Below are positions 1-8,314 of a stretch of DNA of 64,000 nucleotides, one piece after another. Source of the DNA: Mesorhizobium sp. ZC-5. GTDB taxonomy: Bacteria > Pseudomonadota > Alphaproteobacteria > Rhizobiales > Rhizobiaceae. The DNA lies in contig NZ_JAOWPT010000014.1 in NCBI RefSeq assembly GCF_025753855.1, positions 62,001 to 126,000 of the forward strand. Direction: 5' to 3'. The notes under the pieces were generated by a model. The model had not been told where the DNA came from. It made no database searches and saw only the letters and a program-made list of their open reading frames with translations. The position numbers and the translations under genes were made by a program. The number at the start of each line of letters is the position of its first letter. The stretch's first letter is position 1.

Positions 1-344
1 TGAGGCCGTCCATCGAGGAGTGGTACTTGCTCGAGCACGGTATCAAGAGACGAATAGAGATCGTCGTACAGGGCTTTAGCATGATCCCGCCCGTTCTATC
101 AGGCACCAACCGTATAGCGACGATACCCTTGCGACTGGCTCAGCATTTCGCAAAAACAATACCCCTGCAGATAATGGAGCTTCCGCTGCCACTTCCCTCA
201 TTGAAGGAGGCCATCCAATGGCCTGCGCTTCACAGCAGCGATCCCGCAAGCATTTGGATGCGGGAAATGATGTTAGATGAGGCATCTCGCATGGCTTCCT
301 CACCCGAGAGACTGTTTGGAAATTCTACTCTGGCGGCCGTCTAG
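1..344 (+). CDS. LysR-family transcriptional regulator, C-terminal part (cut by window start)
   Basis: The reading frame is open from the first bases of the window to a TAG at 342-344. It encodes the last third of a LysR effector-binding domain: a segment reading [19 protein letters not shown] followed by IPLRLAQHF. This matches the part of LysR proteins where the second alpha/beta subdomain crosses back before the final helix. The DNA-binding N-terminus lies outside the window, so the target genes cannot be named. An apparent start (TTG at 27) is internal to the domain and is not a real start. Confidence 0.7.
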   Translation, partial: RPSIEEWYLLEHGIKRRIEIVVQGFSMIPPVLSGTNRIATIPLRLAQHFAKTIPLQIMELPLPLPSLKEAIQWPALHSSDPASIWMREMMLDEASRMASSPERLFGNSTLAAV

Positions 345-796
345 CGGTTTCCACGGACCCAAATGTCCGCTTCGTGTCAAGCGAAGTGAGGATTTGACCC
401 CCTAATACAAGAAGCCAGGCCTTTTGCGACAGCCGAGATTGCCCTGAAGCTGGGCCGGCGACCGGCGCACCAAGCCGTTCCAAGTGCCATTTCGCTTTCT
501 CGACGAGTTCGGCATTGCTCTTCACGAGCTCAGTCAGCGACATCTGGGTCGTGTCCTCCATACCGATCCGGACATCGCCACTGAGCACATAGGACTGCAT
601 CAATCGCGAATCGGCGGGATGCTGGCAACACCCGAATCGTGCCACCTTGGCCCAGTCTGGCTATTCGGCTGGGAGAAGGGCGACAGACGCAGCACCATAT
701 ATTGTGGCCACCTGAGGCGAACGGGATAAGCGGTCTGCACCAACAAACAGTGCCGTTCGCTCTGCCGACAGCTTCCCAATCATATTGCGTAGGTCA
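325..796 (-). pseudogene. Remnant of a DUF849 / BKACE (beta-keto acid cleavage enzyme) gene
   Basis: On the minus strand, 645 down to about 460 encodes a segment with SYVLSGDVRIGMEDT and then LVKSNAELVEKA. This is the C-terminal signature of the BKACE family (usually GGHVRVGxEDN, then KSNAELVEKA). BKACE enzymes are about 300-residue zinc enzymes that cleave 3-keto acids with acetyl-CoA. Reading further upstream, the same frame meets a TAG at 661-663 and no complete N-terminus fits before the neighbouring aminotransferase. The 3' part also runs past the normal family end. I read it as a truncated, inactive remnant; the portion above about 660 is only weakly family-like. Confidence 0.55.
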
Positions 797-2119
797 TCAG
801 GCGAAAGCCGGCAATGCTCGGTCGAAGGCCCGTACTATCTCGTCGATATCCGCGCCCTCCATGGCGGTGGAGAACGCCATCAACCCGTTGCCTGAAATGA
901 TCACGCCTTCGTCGAACAATACCTTAGCGAGCGCCGAAACCCGCGCGGCGCCATCCGCCGCTGCGAATGTGGAACGGTAGTCGCTCAACGGTGCGTCCGT
1001 CAGGTGGAAACGGCGTAGCGAGCCCAGCCCGGTAACTTGCCCCTTGATCCCGTGTCGAGCAAAACACGCACGAATACCCTGGTCGAAGCGATCACCGAGC
1101 GCCTCGAGCTTCTCGAATGCGGCGGGTGTCAATTCCTCCAGAGCGGCTATACCGGCCGACATCGACATGGGATTGGCACTGAACGTCCCGCCATGAGGAA
1201 CAGCGGGTTTGCCCTTGCTCGGATCGAACACCGACATCACTTCCGCCAGCCCGCCGATGGCGCCGATTGCAAAGCCGCCGCCGATGATCTTGCCGAGCGT
1301 GGTAAGGTCCGGGTCGATGTCGAAACGGCCCTGAGCGCCATTGTAGCCAAGGCGAAACGTGATGACCTCATCGAGAATCAACAAGGCCCCGAGTTCGCGC
1401 GTGACCCGCCGCAGCATCGCCAGATAGTCGGACTTTGCCGGCACGAGGCCAGCGCGGTTTGGCATCACATCGACAAGCACGGCGGCGAGGCTGTTGCCGC
1501 TGGCACGCAGGATTGCCTCGGCGACCGGGGTGTTGTTGAAGGGAATGACGACGACATCGTCGAGCACCCCTTGGGGTGTCCCCTCGGCTGCCGGCACGGA
1601 TCCCGGCCTATCGATATCCCCCCAGGTAACTGGACTGGCGTCCAGACTTGTCTCGGCCGGGTCGTACGTTCCGTGATAGGCGCCCTCGCATTTTGCTATT
1701 TTCGGTCGGCCGGTATGGGCGCGCGCCGCCTTGATAGCGTTCATCACCGCTTCGGTGCCGGAATTTGTGTAGCGAAGCTGCTCGACGGACGGCAGACGAT
1801 CGCACAGAATTTCAGACAGCCGGATTTCGCTCTCGGTAGGCATGCCGAAACACGTTCCGGCTTCAAGCTGCCGTGTAGCCGCCTCGAGGATTTGGCGATT
1901 GCCATAGCCATGGATCAGAGAGGTGGAGTTTCCCAAGGCATCGATCCGGACATGGCGGTCGATGTCGGTGATCCGGCAGCCATCGCCGCGCCTTGCATAG
2001 ATTTGATGCGGTTTGCGATAGACGGTGGTGCGCGTGTTCCCGCCAGGCATGACCTCGCGGGCACGCGCATAGAGCTTTTCGGAATTTGGTGTCGCTGGTC
2101 CTGACATGATGTCGCTCAT
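797..2119 (-). CDS. Class III PLP-dependent aminotransferase (glutamate-1-semialdehyde aminomutase-like)
   Basis: The protein has about 440 residues and is collinear with the HemL branch of class III aminotransferases. It has an N-terminal VMPGGNTRTT segment, the cofactor loop SGTEAVMNAIKAAR, the GAYHGTYD motif and the PLP-lysine region TTLGKIIGGGFAIGAIGG. It is the third gene of an operon with an alpha/beta hydrolase and an MFS transporter behind a sigma-54 promoter, so a catabolic transaminase is more likely than tetrapyrrole synthesis. A GTG lies one codon upstream of the chosen ATG and there is no strong ribosome site, so the start is uncertain by a few residues. The amino-group donor or acceptor cannot be read from sequence. 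Confidence 0.8.
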   Translation of the reverse strand: MSDIMSGPATPNSEKLYARAREVMPGGNTRTTVYRKPHQIYARRGDGCRITDIDRHVRIDALGNSTSLIHGYGNRQILEAATRQLEAGTCFGMPTESEIRLSEILCDRLPSVEQLRYTNSGTEAVMNAIKAARAHTGRPKIAKCEGAYHGTYDPAETSLDASPVTWGDIDRPGSVPAAEGTPQGVLDDVVVIPFNNTPVAEAILRASGNSLAAVLVDVMPNRAGLVPAKSDYLAMLRRVTRELGALLILDEVITFRLGYNGAQGRFDIDPDLTTLGKIIGGGFAIGAIGGLAEVMSVFDPSKGKPAVPHGGTFSANPMSMSAGIAALEELTPAAFEKLEALGDRFDQGIRACFARHGIKGQVTGLGSLRRFHLTDAPLSDYRSTFAAADGAARVSALAKVLFDEGVIISGNGLMAFSTAMEGADIDEIVRAFDRALPAFA

Positions 2120-2204
2120 CACTTGGTTCTAGGGGGCAAGGTTGATCCGCGCGCGACGCACGCGGCGCCGTTGGGACAGCGCCGCGGCCTTCTATTCCGC
2201 CGCC

Positions 2205-3821
2205 CTAGTTACTCAAGTCGCGGCCACGGGTCTCTGGGAGCAGAAACGCCCCGATAACCGCGGTCAAACCGGCAAACGCGACGGTGTACCATAGGCCACC
2301 GAAAATATCGCCGGTCGCGATGACGACAGCTGTTGCCACAAAGGGCGCGAATCCACCAATCCAACCGTTGCCAAGTTGCAGGGCGACCGACACCCCGCTG
2401 TAGCGGATCCGGACAGGAAACAACTCGACCAACAATGCCCCGAGCGGTCCGTAGACCATCGTCGCAAGAAAGATCAAAGCGAACAGAACAGCGACCACCA
2501 TGGGGCCGTTGGGCTGGGCGGGTGTATTTGCCGGCGGCATGCCCTTTTCGGTCAATGCCGCAAGGAGTGCGGCATCATCGAAGGTTTTGGGTGCGTCATC
2601 GTTGATCTGGATGCGAAGGGGTTCAGCGTCGGTGTTGATGGTGTAGGGGACGGCGTGCGCCGTTAGCAGCGCCTTCACCGTCTGGCAGTGTGTCGCTGCC
2701 TTCGGTCGGAAAAGCTGCCCGACGAACGACTGATCCTGGCGGCAGTCATTGCCAGTTAGCACCACTGACGTCTTCGAGCGGAACTGTGCGAGCGCAGGGT
2801 TCCCGTAGCTCGCAAGGCCCTGGAAGAGCGGTATGATCAGCAGGGCTGACAGCGCGCAACCCGTCACCACGATCCACTTGCGTCCGACCTTGTCGGACAG
2901 CCAACCGAAGAAGAGGAAGAACGGCGTTCCCAAAGCGAGTGCCGTTAGAAGGTAGAAGCTTGCCTGGTCCTGGCTCATCCTCAACGTCGTGGTCATGAAA
3001 TAAAGACTGTAGAAATGCCCCGTATACCAAATTACCGCCTGACCAGCGACGGCGCCGAAGATCGCAACGAGCACATGGCGCAGGTTTCGGCCGTCGGCAA
3101 ATGTATCGGCGATCGGATTCTTCGAACCTTTGCCCTGTGCCTTCATCTCCTGGAAGATAGGTGATTCCTGCAGTTTGAGACGAATGTAGAGCGACAGCAA
3201 CAGAAGGACGATCGAGCCGATGAACGGTATGCGCCAGCCCCAGTTTGCGAAGTCTTCCGCTGACATGGAAGCACGACACAAGACGATCACTATCAGCGAC
3301 AGGAACAGGCCGAATGTCGCGGTGATCTGGATCCAGCTCGTCGTGAAGCCTCGCCTTTCCACATCGGCGTGCTCGGCGACGTAGGTGACGGCACCGCCGA
3401 ACTCGCCGCCGACGGCCAGCCCCTGCAACAGCCGCAGACAGACCAGGAGTATCGGAGCGGCCCACCCGATGGACTCGAATGTCGGCAAAAAACCGACCGC
3501 TACCGTAGCAAAGCCCATGACCAGCATGGTCACGAGAAACGTTTTCTTGCGACCGACAAGATCACCCAGCCGGCCAAACACAACGGCTCCGAAGGGACGA
3601 AGGACGAAGCCCGCCCCGAAGGTCGCCAGTGCAGCGAGCAATGCAGCCGTTTCATTGCCTTTGGGGAAAAACAGGGTGCTGAACAATACGGCAAGGGAGC
3701 CGTAGATGAAGAAATCATACCATTCGAACACGGTTCCCAAGGCGGCGGCAAAGACGATCCGCTTGGTGTCGCGGTCGAGATCGTGCGATTGCGAAGCGGC
3801 AGTGATACTTTGAAAGGACAT
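2205..3821 (-). CDS. MFS transporter, metabolite:H+ symporter (MHS) type
   Basis: The product has 538 residues with about 12 hydrophobic helices. It carries the MHS hallmarks: an early FFIYGSLAVLF helix, the loop GRLGDLVGRKKTF after helix 2, and a second copy SDKVGRKW in the C-terminal half. This family includes proton-coupled carriers for dicarboxylates, shikimate and betaine. Between helices 8 and 9 there is an extra hydrophilic stretch of about 90 residues (coordinates roughly 2500-2790), which explains why the protein is longer than the usual 430 residues. A clear GGGAGG site lies 5 bases before the ATG, and the gene follows the hydrolase by 13 bases. It is the likely importer of the operon's substrate. 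Confidence 0.85.
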   Translation of the reverse strand: MSFQSITAASQSHDLDRDTKRIVFAAALGTVFEWYDFFIYGSLAVLFSTLFFPKGNETAALLAALATFGAGFVLRPFGAVVFGRLGDLVGRKKTFLVTMLVMGFATVAVGFLPTFESIGWAAPILLVCLRLLQGLAVGGEFGGAVTYVAEHADVERRGFTTSWIQITATFGLFLSLIVIVLCRASMSAEDFANWGWRIPFIGSIVLLLLSLYIRLKLQESPIFQEMKAQGKGSKNPIADTFADGRNLRHVLVAIFGAVAGQAVIWYTGHFYSLYFMTTTLRMSQDQASFYLLTALALGTPFFLFFGWLSDKVGRKWIVVTGCALSALLIIPLFQGLASYGNPALAQFRSKTSVVLTGNDCRQDQSFVGQLFRPKAATHCQTVKALLTAHAVPYTINTDAEPLRIQINDDAPKTFDDAALLAALTEKGMPPANTPAQPNGPMVVAVLFALIFLATMVYGPLGALLVELFPVRIRYSGVSVALQLGNGWIGGFAPFVATAVVIATGDIFGGLWYTVAFAGLTAVIGAFLLPETRGRDLSN

Positions 3822-3834
3822 TTGAACCTCCCAA

Positions 3835-4665
3835 TCAAACAGTTTGCTGAGAGAGGCCAGCGCCTCCCATCAGACGGGATCGGCTGATGTTCTCGACGAG
3901 GAATTCGTCGAGCACGCGGTTGAAAACATCGGGCTGCTCAAGCATCGGGAAGTGGCCCGCCTCGGCGACGATCTCAAGCTGGCTATCGGGAATTCCTTCC
4001 GCCAAAATAACCGATTCACTCGGAGGCGTGATGACGTCCTCATTCCCGACGACGACCAGGGTCGGGACGCGGATCTCTCCGAGCCTGAGGCGACTGTCCG
4101 ATGCATTGAGTGAGGCGATCGCCTGGCGCGCCACGAAGTCCGGAGTTTGCGCGACCTCTTCCTTGGCAAATGCCACGAGCTCAGCGCTTGCGGCCCGGCC
4201 GAAAGATTTTTGGATGACATTCTGGCTCGCCGTAACGACTCCCAGCTCATCGATTGCCGTCAGCACACTGTCGGCATTTACGTGCTCGCCTAGCCCATGT
4301 GATGTAGCCCCGACAAGCACAAGCGCTCGCACGCGTTCGGGGTGGGAAAGCGTAAAACTCTGAGCCACGGTCCCTCCCATCGAAAGGCCAACGAGAATAG
4401 CCTCGCCGATTTCCAGGGCGCGATACACTTCCAGGACATCCTCCGCAAAGGCCGGTACCGTGTAGTCGCGTCGCTTGCGGCGCGGGGATGCACCATGTCC
4501 GGGCAAATTGATCCTGATGACCCTGTATCGCGACGAGAACGCCTCGATTTGTTCTCGCCAGAATTCGGCTGTGGTCGTGAATCCATGGACAAAGACCAGT
4601 GGTGTTCCTGCTCCAGACACACGTACCACGGTGTCTCTTATTTCAAAGGTGTCGATGCGCGTCAT
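3835..4665 (-). CDS. Alpha/beta-fold hydrolase
   Basis: The protein has 276 residues and a complete alpha/beta-hydrolase layout: oxyanion region VHGFTTTAEFW, nucleophile elbow GLSMGGTVAQ (Ser), acid-containing NEDVITPP and C-terminal AGHFPMLEQP with the catalytic His. The frame is open further upstream to 4692, but ATG 4665 is preceded by GGGAGGA at proper distance. It also sits 37 bases below the sigma-54 promoter at 4702-4718, so this start is preferred. It is the first gene of the hydrolase-transporter-aminotransferase operon. An ester, lactone or amide is a likely substrate, but sequence alone does not say which. Confidence 0.85.
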   Translation of the reverse strand: MTRIDTFEIRDTVVRVSGAGTPLVFVHGFTTTAEFWREQIEAFSSRYRVIRINLPGHGASPRRKRRDYTVPAFAEDVLEVYRALEIGEAILVGLSMGGTVAQSFTLSHPERVRALVLVGATSHGLGEHVNADSVLTAIDELGVVTASQNVIQKSFGRAASAELVAFAKEEVAQTPDFVARQAIASLNASDSRLRLGEIRVPTLVVVGNEDVITPPSESVILAEGIPDSQLEIVAEAGHFPMLEQPDVFNRVLDEFLVENISRSRLMGGAGLSQQTV

Positions 4666-4701
4666 CTCTTTCCTCCCTGCGCGTTTCCACACGGGGAACT
4701 T

Positions 4702-4718
4702 TGCAAGGCCCGGGCCAG
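4702..4718 (-). promoter_or_regulatory. Sigma-54 (-24/-12) promoter for the hydrolase operon
   Basis: On the minus strand these bases read CTGGCCCGGGCCTTGCA. The GG (-24) and GC (-12) dinucleotides are exactly 10 bases apart, and TGGC and TTGCA match the RpoN consensus, with only the usual A of TGGCAC replaced. Transcription would begin near 4690, about 25 bases before the ribosome site of the hydrolase gene. A sigma-54-dependent activator is encoded divergently next door, which makes the assignment much stronger. Confidence 0.8.
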
Positions 4719-4925
4719 TCCACGCTCGCGCGCCAACAACCCTCTTATCGAGTTGGTATCGTTGTAGAAAATCGTCGCCTTTGAAACTGTGAGCGATGTT
4801 TGACAGGCCGCAACCGGGATAGTAATGTCACCGAAGAGACACACTATCGTCTCGCTTGCGGGACACTCGGACATCATGAAGCCTCGCAAGCCTGCGCTTG
4901 GGGCTTGGCCAACACAGGTGCTTCA

Positions 4926-6353
4926 ATGGCGCTTCCGGATTGGTTTGTCGGTTCATCCGAAGAGGCCGACTTTCTGAGGCTCATCCTCGATCATGTCTCG
5001 GACTGTCTGGTTGCCGTTGATACGTCCGGGACGATCGTGTTGATAAACGAGCCTTATTGCCGCCTGCTGGGAGGCGAGGCAGAGGAGTTTCTAGGTCGGC
5101 ACATAACCGATGTGGTTGGGCAACAAACCCGGCTTCATCTTGTTGCTCGAGGCATAGGGACCCATGTCGGCTATCCCTTGGAAGTTCGTGGCCACAAATT
5201 GGTGACGAAGCAGGTTCCTGTACAGCGCGATGGTATTACTATCGGCGCGGTAGGGCTGGCCCTGTTCTCCGATTTCGATGCGCTAAAGAAAACATACAGC
5301 CGTATCTCGAAGGCGGAGCTCGCCATCCCTCAAAGCAACAAGCTCTGGCAATCAAAATTCAGCTTGGACGACATCCTTGGACAAGGTGAGCAGATGGATG
5401 CGTATCGCGGCGCCCTTCAGTCGGTCGCGGAATATGAACTGCCAGTGCTCATCTGCGGCGAAACCGGCTCGGGCAAGGAACTGGCCGCGCATGCAATTCA
5501 TGCCCTATCAGACAGATCCCGCGGACCCTTCGTCTGGGTCAATTGCGCTTCGATTCCAAGCGAGCTCGTCGAAGCTGAGCTATTCGGTTACGAGGGTGGC
5601 GCCTTCACGGGTGCCCGCAATCGCGGCAAGCCGGGCAAGTTCGAACTTGCCGCAGGTGGCGCGCTGTTCCTGGACGAAATTGGCGATATGCCGCTTTCCC
5701 TTCAAGGCAGCTTGCTGCGCGTCCTTCAGGCCAACGAGATTGTGCGGGTAGGCGGCACCACTCCCGTGAGCGTCAGCGCGCGTGTTATCTGTGCTACCAA
5801 CCGACCGCTCGCCAATATGGTCAAAGCTGGCCGCTTTCGCGAAGATCTCTACCACCGGCTGAATGTGCTTCCCATAATTGTACCTGCTTTACGTGAGCGC
5901 GACGATGTCGGTTTTCTCGCGGAGCAATTGCTCTCACGCATCACCGACCGTCTGGGCAAGCCAGCGCCCGCGTTGGCGGCGAAGGACCGTCAACTCCTGC
6001 TCCGGCATTCATGGCCCGGCAACGTGCGCGAACTGGAGAATGTTCTGACGCGACTGGTCATCACCGGCAAACTTTCTGCGTCTTTCCCAGAGTTTCCTTT
6101 GGAGCCGACATATGCGGGATCGAACCCTCCGCTCAAGCACCGAATTCAAGCCCAAACCGGAGCGGAGATTCGGGCCGCGTTGAAACAAGCTCAAGGGAAC
6201 AAGCGTCGCGCCGCGGATTTGCTCGGCATAAGTCGCGCACATTTATACCGGCTCCTGAAGGCGCACAGTGCCCAAGGGCCTGTCAAAGGTGAAATGTCGC
6301 CGATGCAACCTTCAAGCCAGCGCAAGAATACTTCGTTTGGGGCTGGCGGCTGA
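4926..6353 (+). CDS. PAS-domain sigma-54-dependent transcriptional activator (NtrC/Fis type)
   Basis: The N-terminal 120 residues form a PAS sensor (LILDHVSDCLVAVDTSGTIVLINEPYC). Next comes an AAA+ domain with Walker A GETGSGKEL near residue 178, the sigma-54 contact loop GAFTGA near 225, Walker B ALFLDEIGDM and the R-finger region. The C-terminus is a Fis-type helix-turn-helix (NKRRAADLLGISRAHLYRLLK). The frame is open back to a TTG at 4800, but ATG 4926 has an AGGTG just upstream and precedes the PAS domain; the true start may lie between. It is divergent from the hydrolase operon, which has a matching -24/-12 promoter and is its likely target. The PAS ligand is unknown. Confidence 0.88.
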   Translation: MALPDWFVGSSEEADFLRLILDHVSDCLVAVDTSGTIVLINEPYCRLLGGEAEEFLGRHITDVVGQQTRLHLVARGIGTHVGYPLEVRGHKLVTKQVPVQRDGITIGAVGLALFSDFDALKKTYSRISKAELAIPQSNKLWQSKFSLDDILGQGEQMDAYRGALQSVAEYELPVLICGETGSGKELAAHAIHALSDRSRGPFVWVNCASIPSELVEAELFGYEGGAFTGARNRGKPGKFELAAGGALFLDEIGDMPLSLQGSLLRVLQANEIVRVGGTTPVSVSARVICATNRPLANMVKAGRFREDLYHRLNVLPIIVPALRERDDVGFLAEQLLSRITDRLGKPAPALAAKDRQLLLRHSWPGNVRELENVLTRLVITGKLSASFPEFPLEPTYAGSNPPLKHRIQAQTGAEIRAALKQAQGNKRRAADLLGISRAHLYRLLKAHSAQGPVKGEMSPMQPSSQRKNTSFGAGG

Positions 6354-6565
6354 CCCCGGAAGGGCAACGCGACCGTTGCCACTTCGCAGGCGCTCCACGT
6401 CCGGTTGGCATCCGCGAATTGTCATATCCTGACGGCCAACTGCCCTGCGCATGCCACTCGATCGTCGCACCAGGACGATAGGGAGAACGTGACGCCCCCT
6501 CTTGCAAGGACGGGCACCTCAGACCGGCATCTATCATTATCGTCCCGAGCCGCTTGGACCACCCC

Positions 6566-7402
6566 TTAACCGGATTGGAGAAGGAAGACCGCCGGAATGG
6601 CCAAAAGCAGCCCGATCCCTTGTGTAATCGAAGGCCGCTCTCGCAGAACGGCGATGGCCAACAGGATGGTGGCGACCGGATAAAGTGAGGCGACGGCGGC
6701 AGTCTCGGCCAACCCTCCCGTGGCAAATGCAAGCATCAGCAGCAGGTTTGCAGTTCCATCGAGAAGGCCGGCAACAGCAGCGACACCCAAGCTCCGCAAC
6801 TGAAACACGTGTCTTCGGCTTCTCAGGGCCACGGCAGTAACCAGTACAAATGCTGTGGCACGAACAAGCGTGAGTCCCCAGATCCCTCCCCCTGCCGCGT
6901 CGACTCTATCAAGGCCGATGTAGAACAGGGCCAAGCCAAGCCCGGCACCGATAGCGACAATGATGACCGATGGGTTCCGGATGCTCTTGTACAAGCCACC
7001 ACTCAAACCCGATAGAAGAGCAGCGCTGAGGCCGGCAGCCCCGAGCCCAAGCAACAGATGCCCTGTCAGCGCTTTGCCGGTCAGAATATCCACCAGAGCC
7101 GGAACGGCGATTGCAACGACGGCGGTGACCGGTGCGACCTGGGTCATCTGTCCCTCGGCGAGCGCGCGGTAGAGGAGCGACACACCGACCGCGAAACCTG
7201 CGCCAGCCGACAAACACCAGTTCAGCGGAAGCGTAGGGGGCGGGCTGCCCTTGAAGCATGCCGCGACGCCTAAGACCAGCAAGCCCGTTCCGAGCGCCAC
7301 CAACACGACCCGGCGCCAATCCGAACCGCGGGACGCGACACCGCCAAGAAAATCGCCAGCGCCAAAAGCGGCGGCCGCCAAGCTTGCGGCCGTGACACTC
7401 AT
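6566..7402 (-). CDS. EamA/DMT-family transporter (10 helices)
   Basis: This is a 278-residue, very hydrophobic protein made of two five-helix halves, each resembling an EamA repeat (for example LASLYPVATILLAIAVLRE near the end, typical of the second repeat). Members export amino acids or metabolites or take up small solutes. The ATG at 7402 is chosen; a GTG three codons upstream is also possible. It is divergently transcribed from the XRE-cupin regulator at 7618, and the operator sites in the shared interval suggest that regulator controls it. Substrate unknown. Confidence 0.8.
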   Translation of the reverse strand: MSVTAASLAAAAFGAGDFLGGVASRGSDWRRVVLVALGTGLLVLGVAACFKGSPPPTLPLNWCLSAGAGFAVGVSLLYRALAEGQMTQVAPVTAVVAIAVPALVDILTGKALTGHLLLGLGAAGLSAALLSGLSGGLYKSIRNPSVIIVAIGAGLGLALFYIGLDRVDAAGGGIWGLTLVRATAFVLVTAVALRSRRHVFQLRSLGVAAVAGLLDGTANLLLMLAFATGGLAETAAVASLYPVATILLAIAVLRERPSITQGIGLLLAIPAVFLLQSG

Positions 7403-7571
7403 GCGCAGCACCCAGTGAGCAGAACGGGTTTCAATGGTCGATGCATATCCGCCGCCGCCCTTATTGTCGGGGATGTATCTGACTTCAAAGCAATGGCTTT
7501 ACGAGCGATCGGAAGGTACATCTTCATCAATCCTTGAACAAATGAGATGGCATGATTGAAGTCCCCGCACC

Positions 7572-7623
7572 GGTCATTATACTGACCGTAAGCGGCATAT
7601 CTGGAGAAGTCAATATAATGACC
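7572..7623 (+). promoter_or_regulatory. Two operator-like sites, GGTCATTATACTGACC and AGTCAATATAATGACC
   Basis: The first site (7572-7587) has perfect GGTCA/TGACC arms around an A/T centre. The second (7608-7623) is its near copy, 36 bases away centre to centre, and overlaps the ATG at 7618. A very similar pair sits at the start of the paralogous regulator at 37797. The arrangement fits autorepression by the XRE-cupin protein and shared control of the divergent transporter. Confidence 0.6.
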
Positions 7624-8217
7624 AAGCACGCAGCAGCGGTGGCAACCGAGAGAGAACTGGGAACGCTGCTCTCGTCCAAGGTGCAGCATTTGCGGCAATT
7701 GCAGAATATGAGCCTTGATGCGCTAGCGAAGCGCGCGGGCCTTTCGAAGGGCACGGTTGTGGCCATCGAACAGGCAAAGGCAAATCCGAGCATTGGAGTC
7801 TTGTGCCGCCTGGCCGTCGCGTTCTCGCTGTCGGTCAACGACTTGCTAGGTCAAACTTCGGAAGAAATCACAGACGATCGTATCGAACGGACCAAACCAG
7901 CAACACTTTGGAAAACCCCGCAAGGCAGCGAGGCGAAACTGATGGCATCGACCTCAGGCCGAACGATGTTCGAGATGTGGTCCTGGACGATTGCGCCCGG
8001 TGATGTCCATTGGTCGGACGCTCACAGCCGCGGCACTCGTGAACTTGTTTCGGTCCTGCGAGGAAGTCTGAAGCTCACTGTCGGCTCCGAAACCATAATC
8101 TTGCAAGCCGGCGAAGCCGCGCGACTCCTCACCGATCAGCCGCACTCCTATGCGGCTGCCGACGATCATGCCGTTTCGTTTTCCATGGCTGTGCTGGAAC
8201 GGGGCGTAGAAACGTGA
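7618..8217 (+). CDS. XRE-family regulator with C-terminal cupin domain
   Basis: The protein has 199 residues. Its N-terminal HTH_3 domain includes LDALAKRAGLSKGTVVAIEQAKANPSIG written in the usual Xre order, followed by a cupin half (VLRGSLKLTVGSETIILQAGEAARL) that senses a small ligand. The frame opens at 7552, but ATG 7618 has GGAGAA 9 bases upstream. The gene overlaps its own putative operator. A clear paralogue, of the same length class and with the same operator, is at 37797, next to a different divergent gene. Confidence 0.85.
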   Translation: MTKHAAAVATERELGTLLSSKVQHLRQLQNMSLDALAKRAGLSKGTVVAIEQAKANPSIGVLCRLAVAFSLSVNDLLGQTSEEITDDRIERTKPATLWKTPQGSEAKLMASTSGRTMFEMWSWTIAPGDVHWSDAHSRGTRELVSVLRGSLKLTVGSETIILQAGEAARLLTDQPHSYAAADDHAVSFSMAVLERGVET

Positions 8218-8314
8218 CCCCGCGGCAATATGGCGTTGGCTTGATGGAGTCTCGAGCGGCTACTCAAGCATGACACCCCCATCGTGCCGATAGCGCAAGA
8301 CGTCCGCCGACCGC

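Noticed and set aside
1037-2104. A 355-codon plus-strand frame
   Set aside because: It is antisense to the class III aminotransferase and has no family features.
797-2119. Haem-pathway glutamate-1-semialdehyde aminomutase
   Set aside because: Alphaproteobacteria normally make 5-aminolevulinate from glycine and succinyl-CoA, and the operon is catabolic in character.
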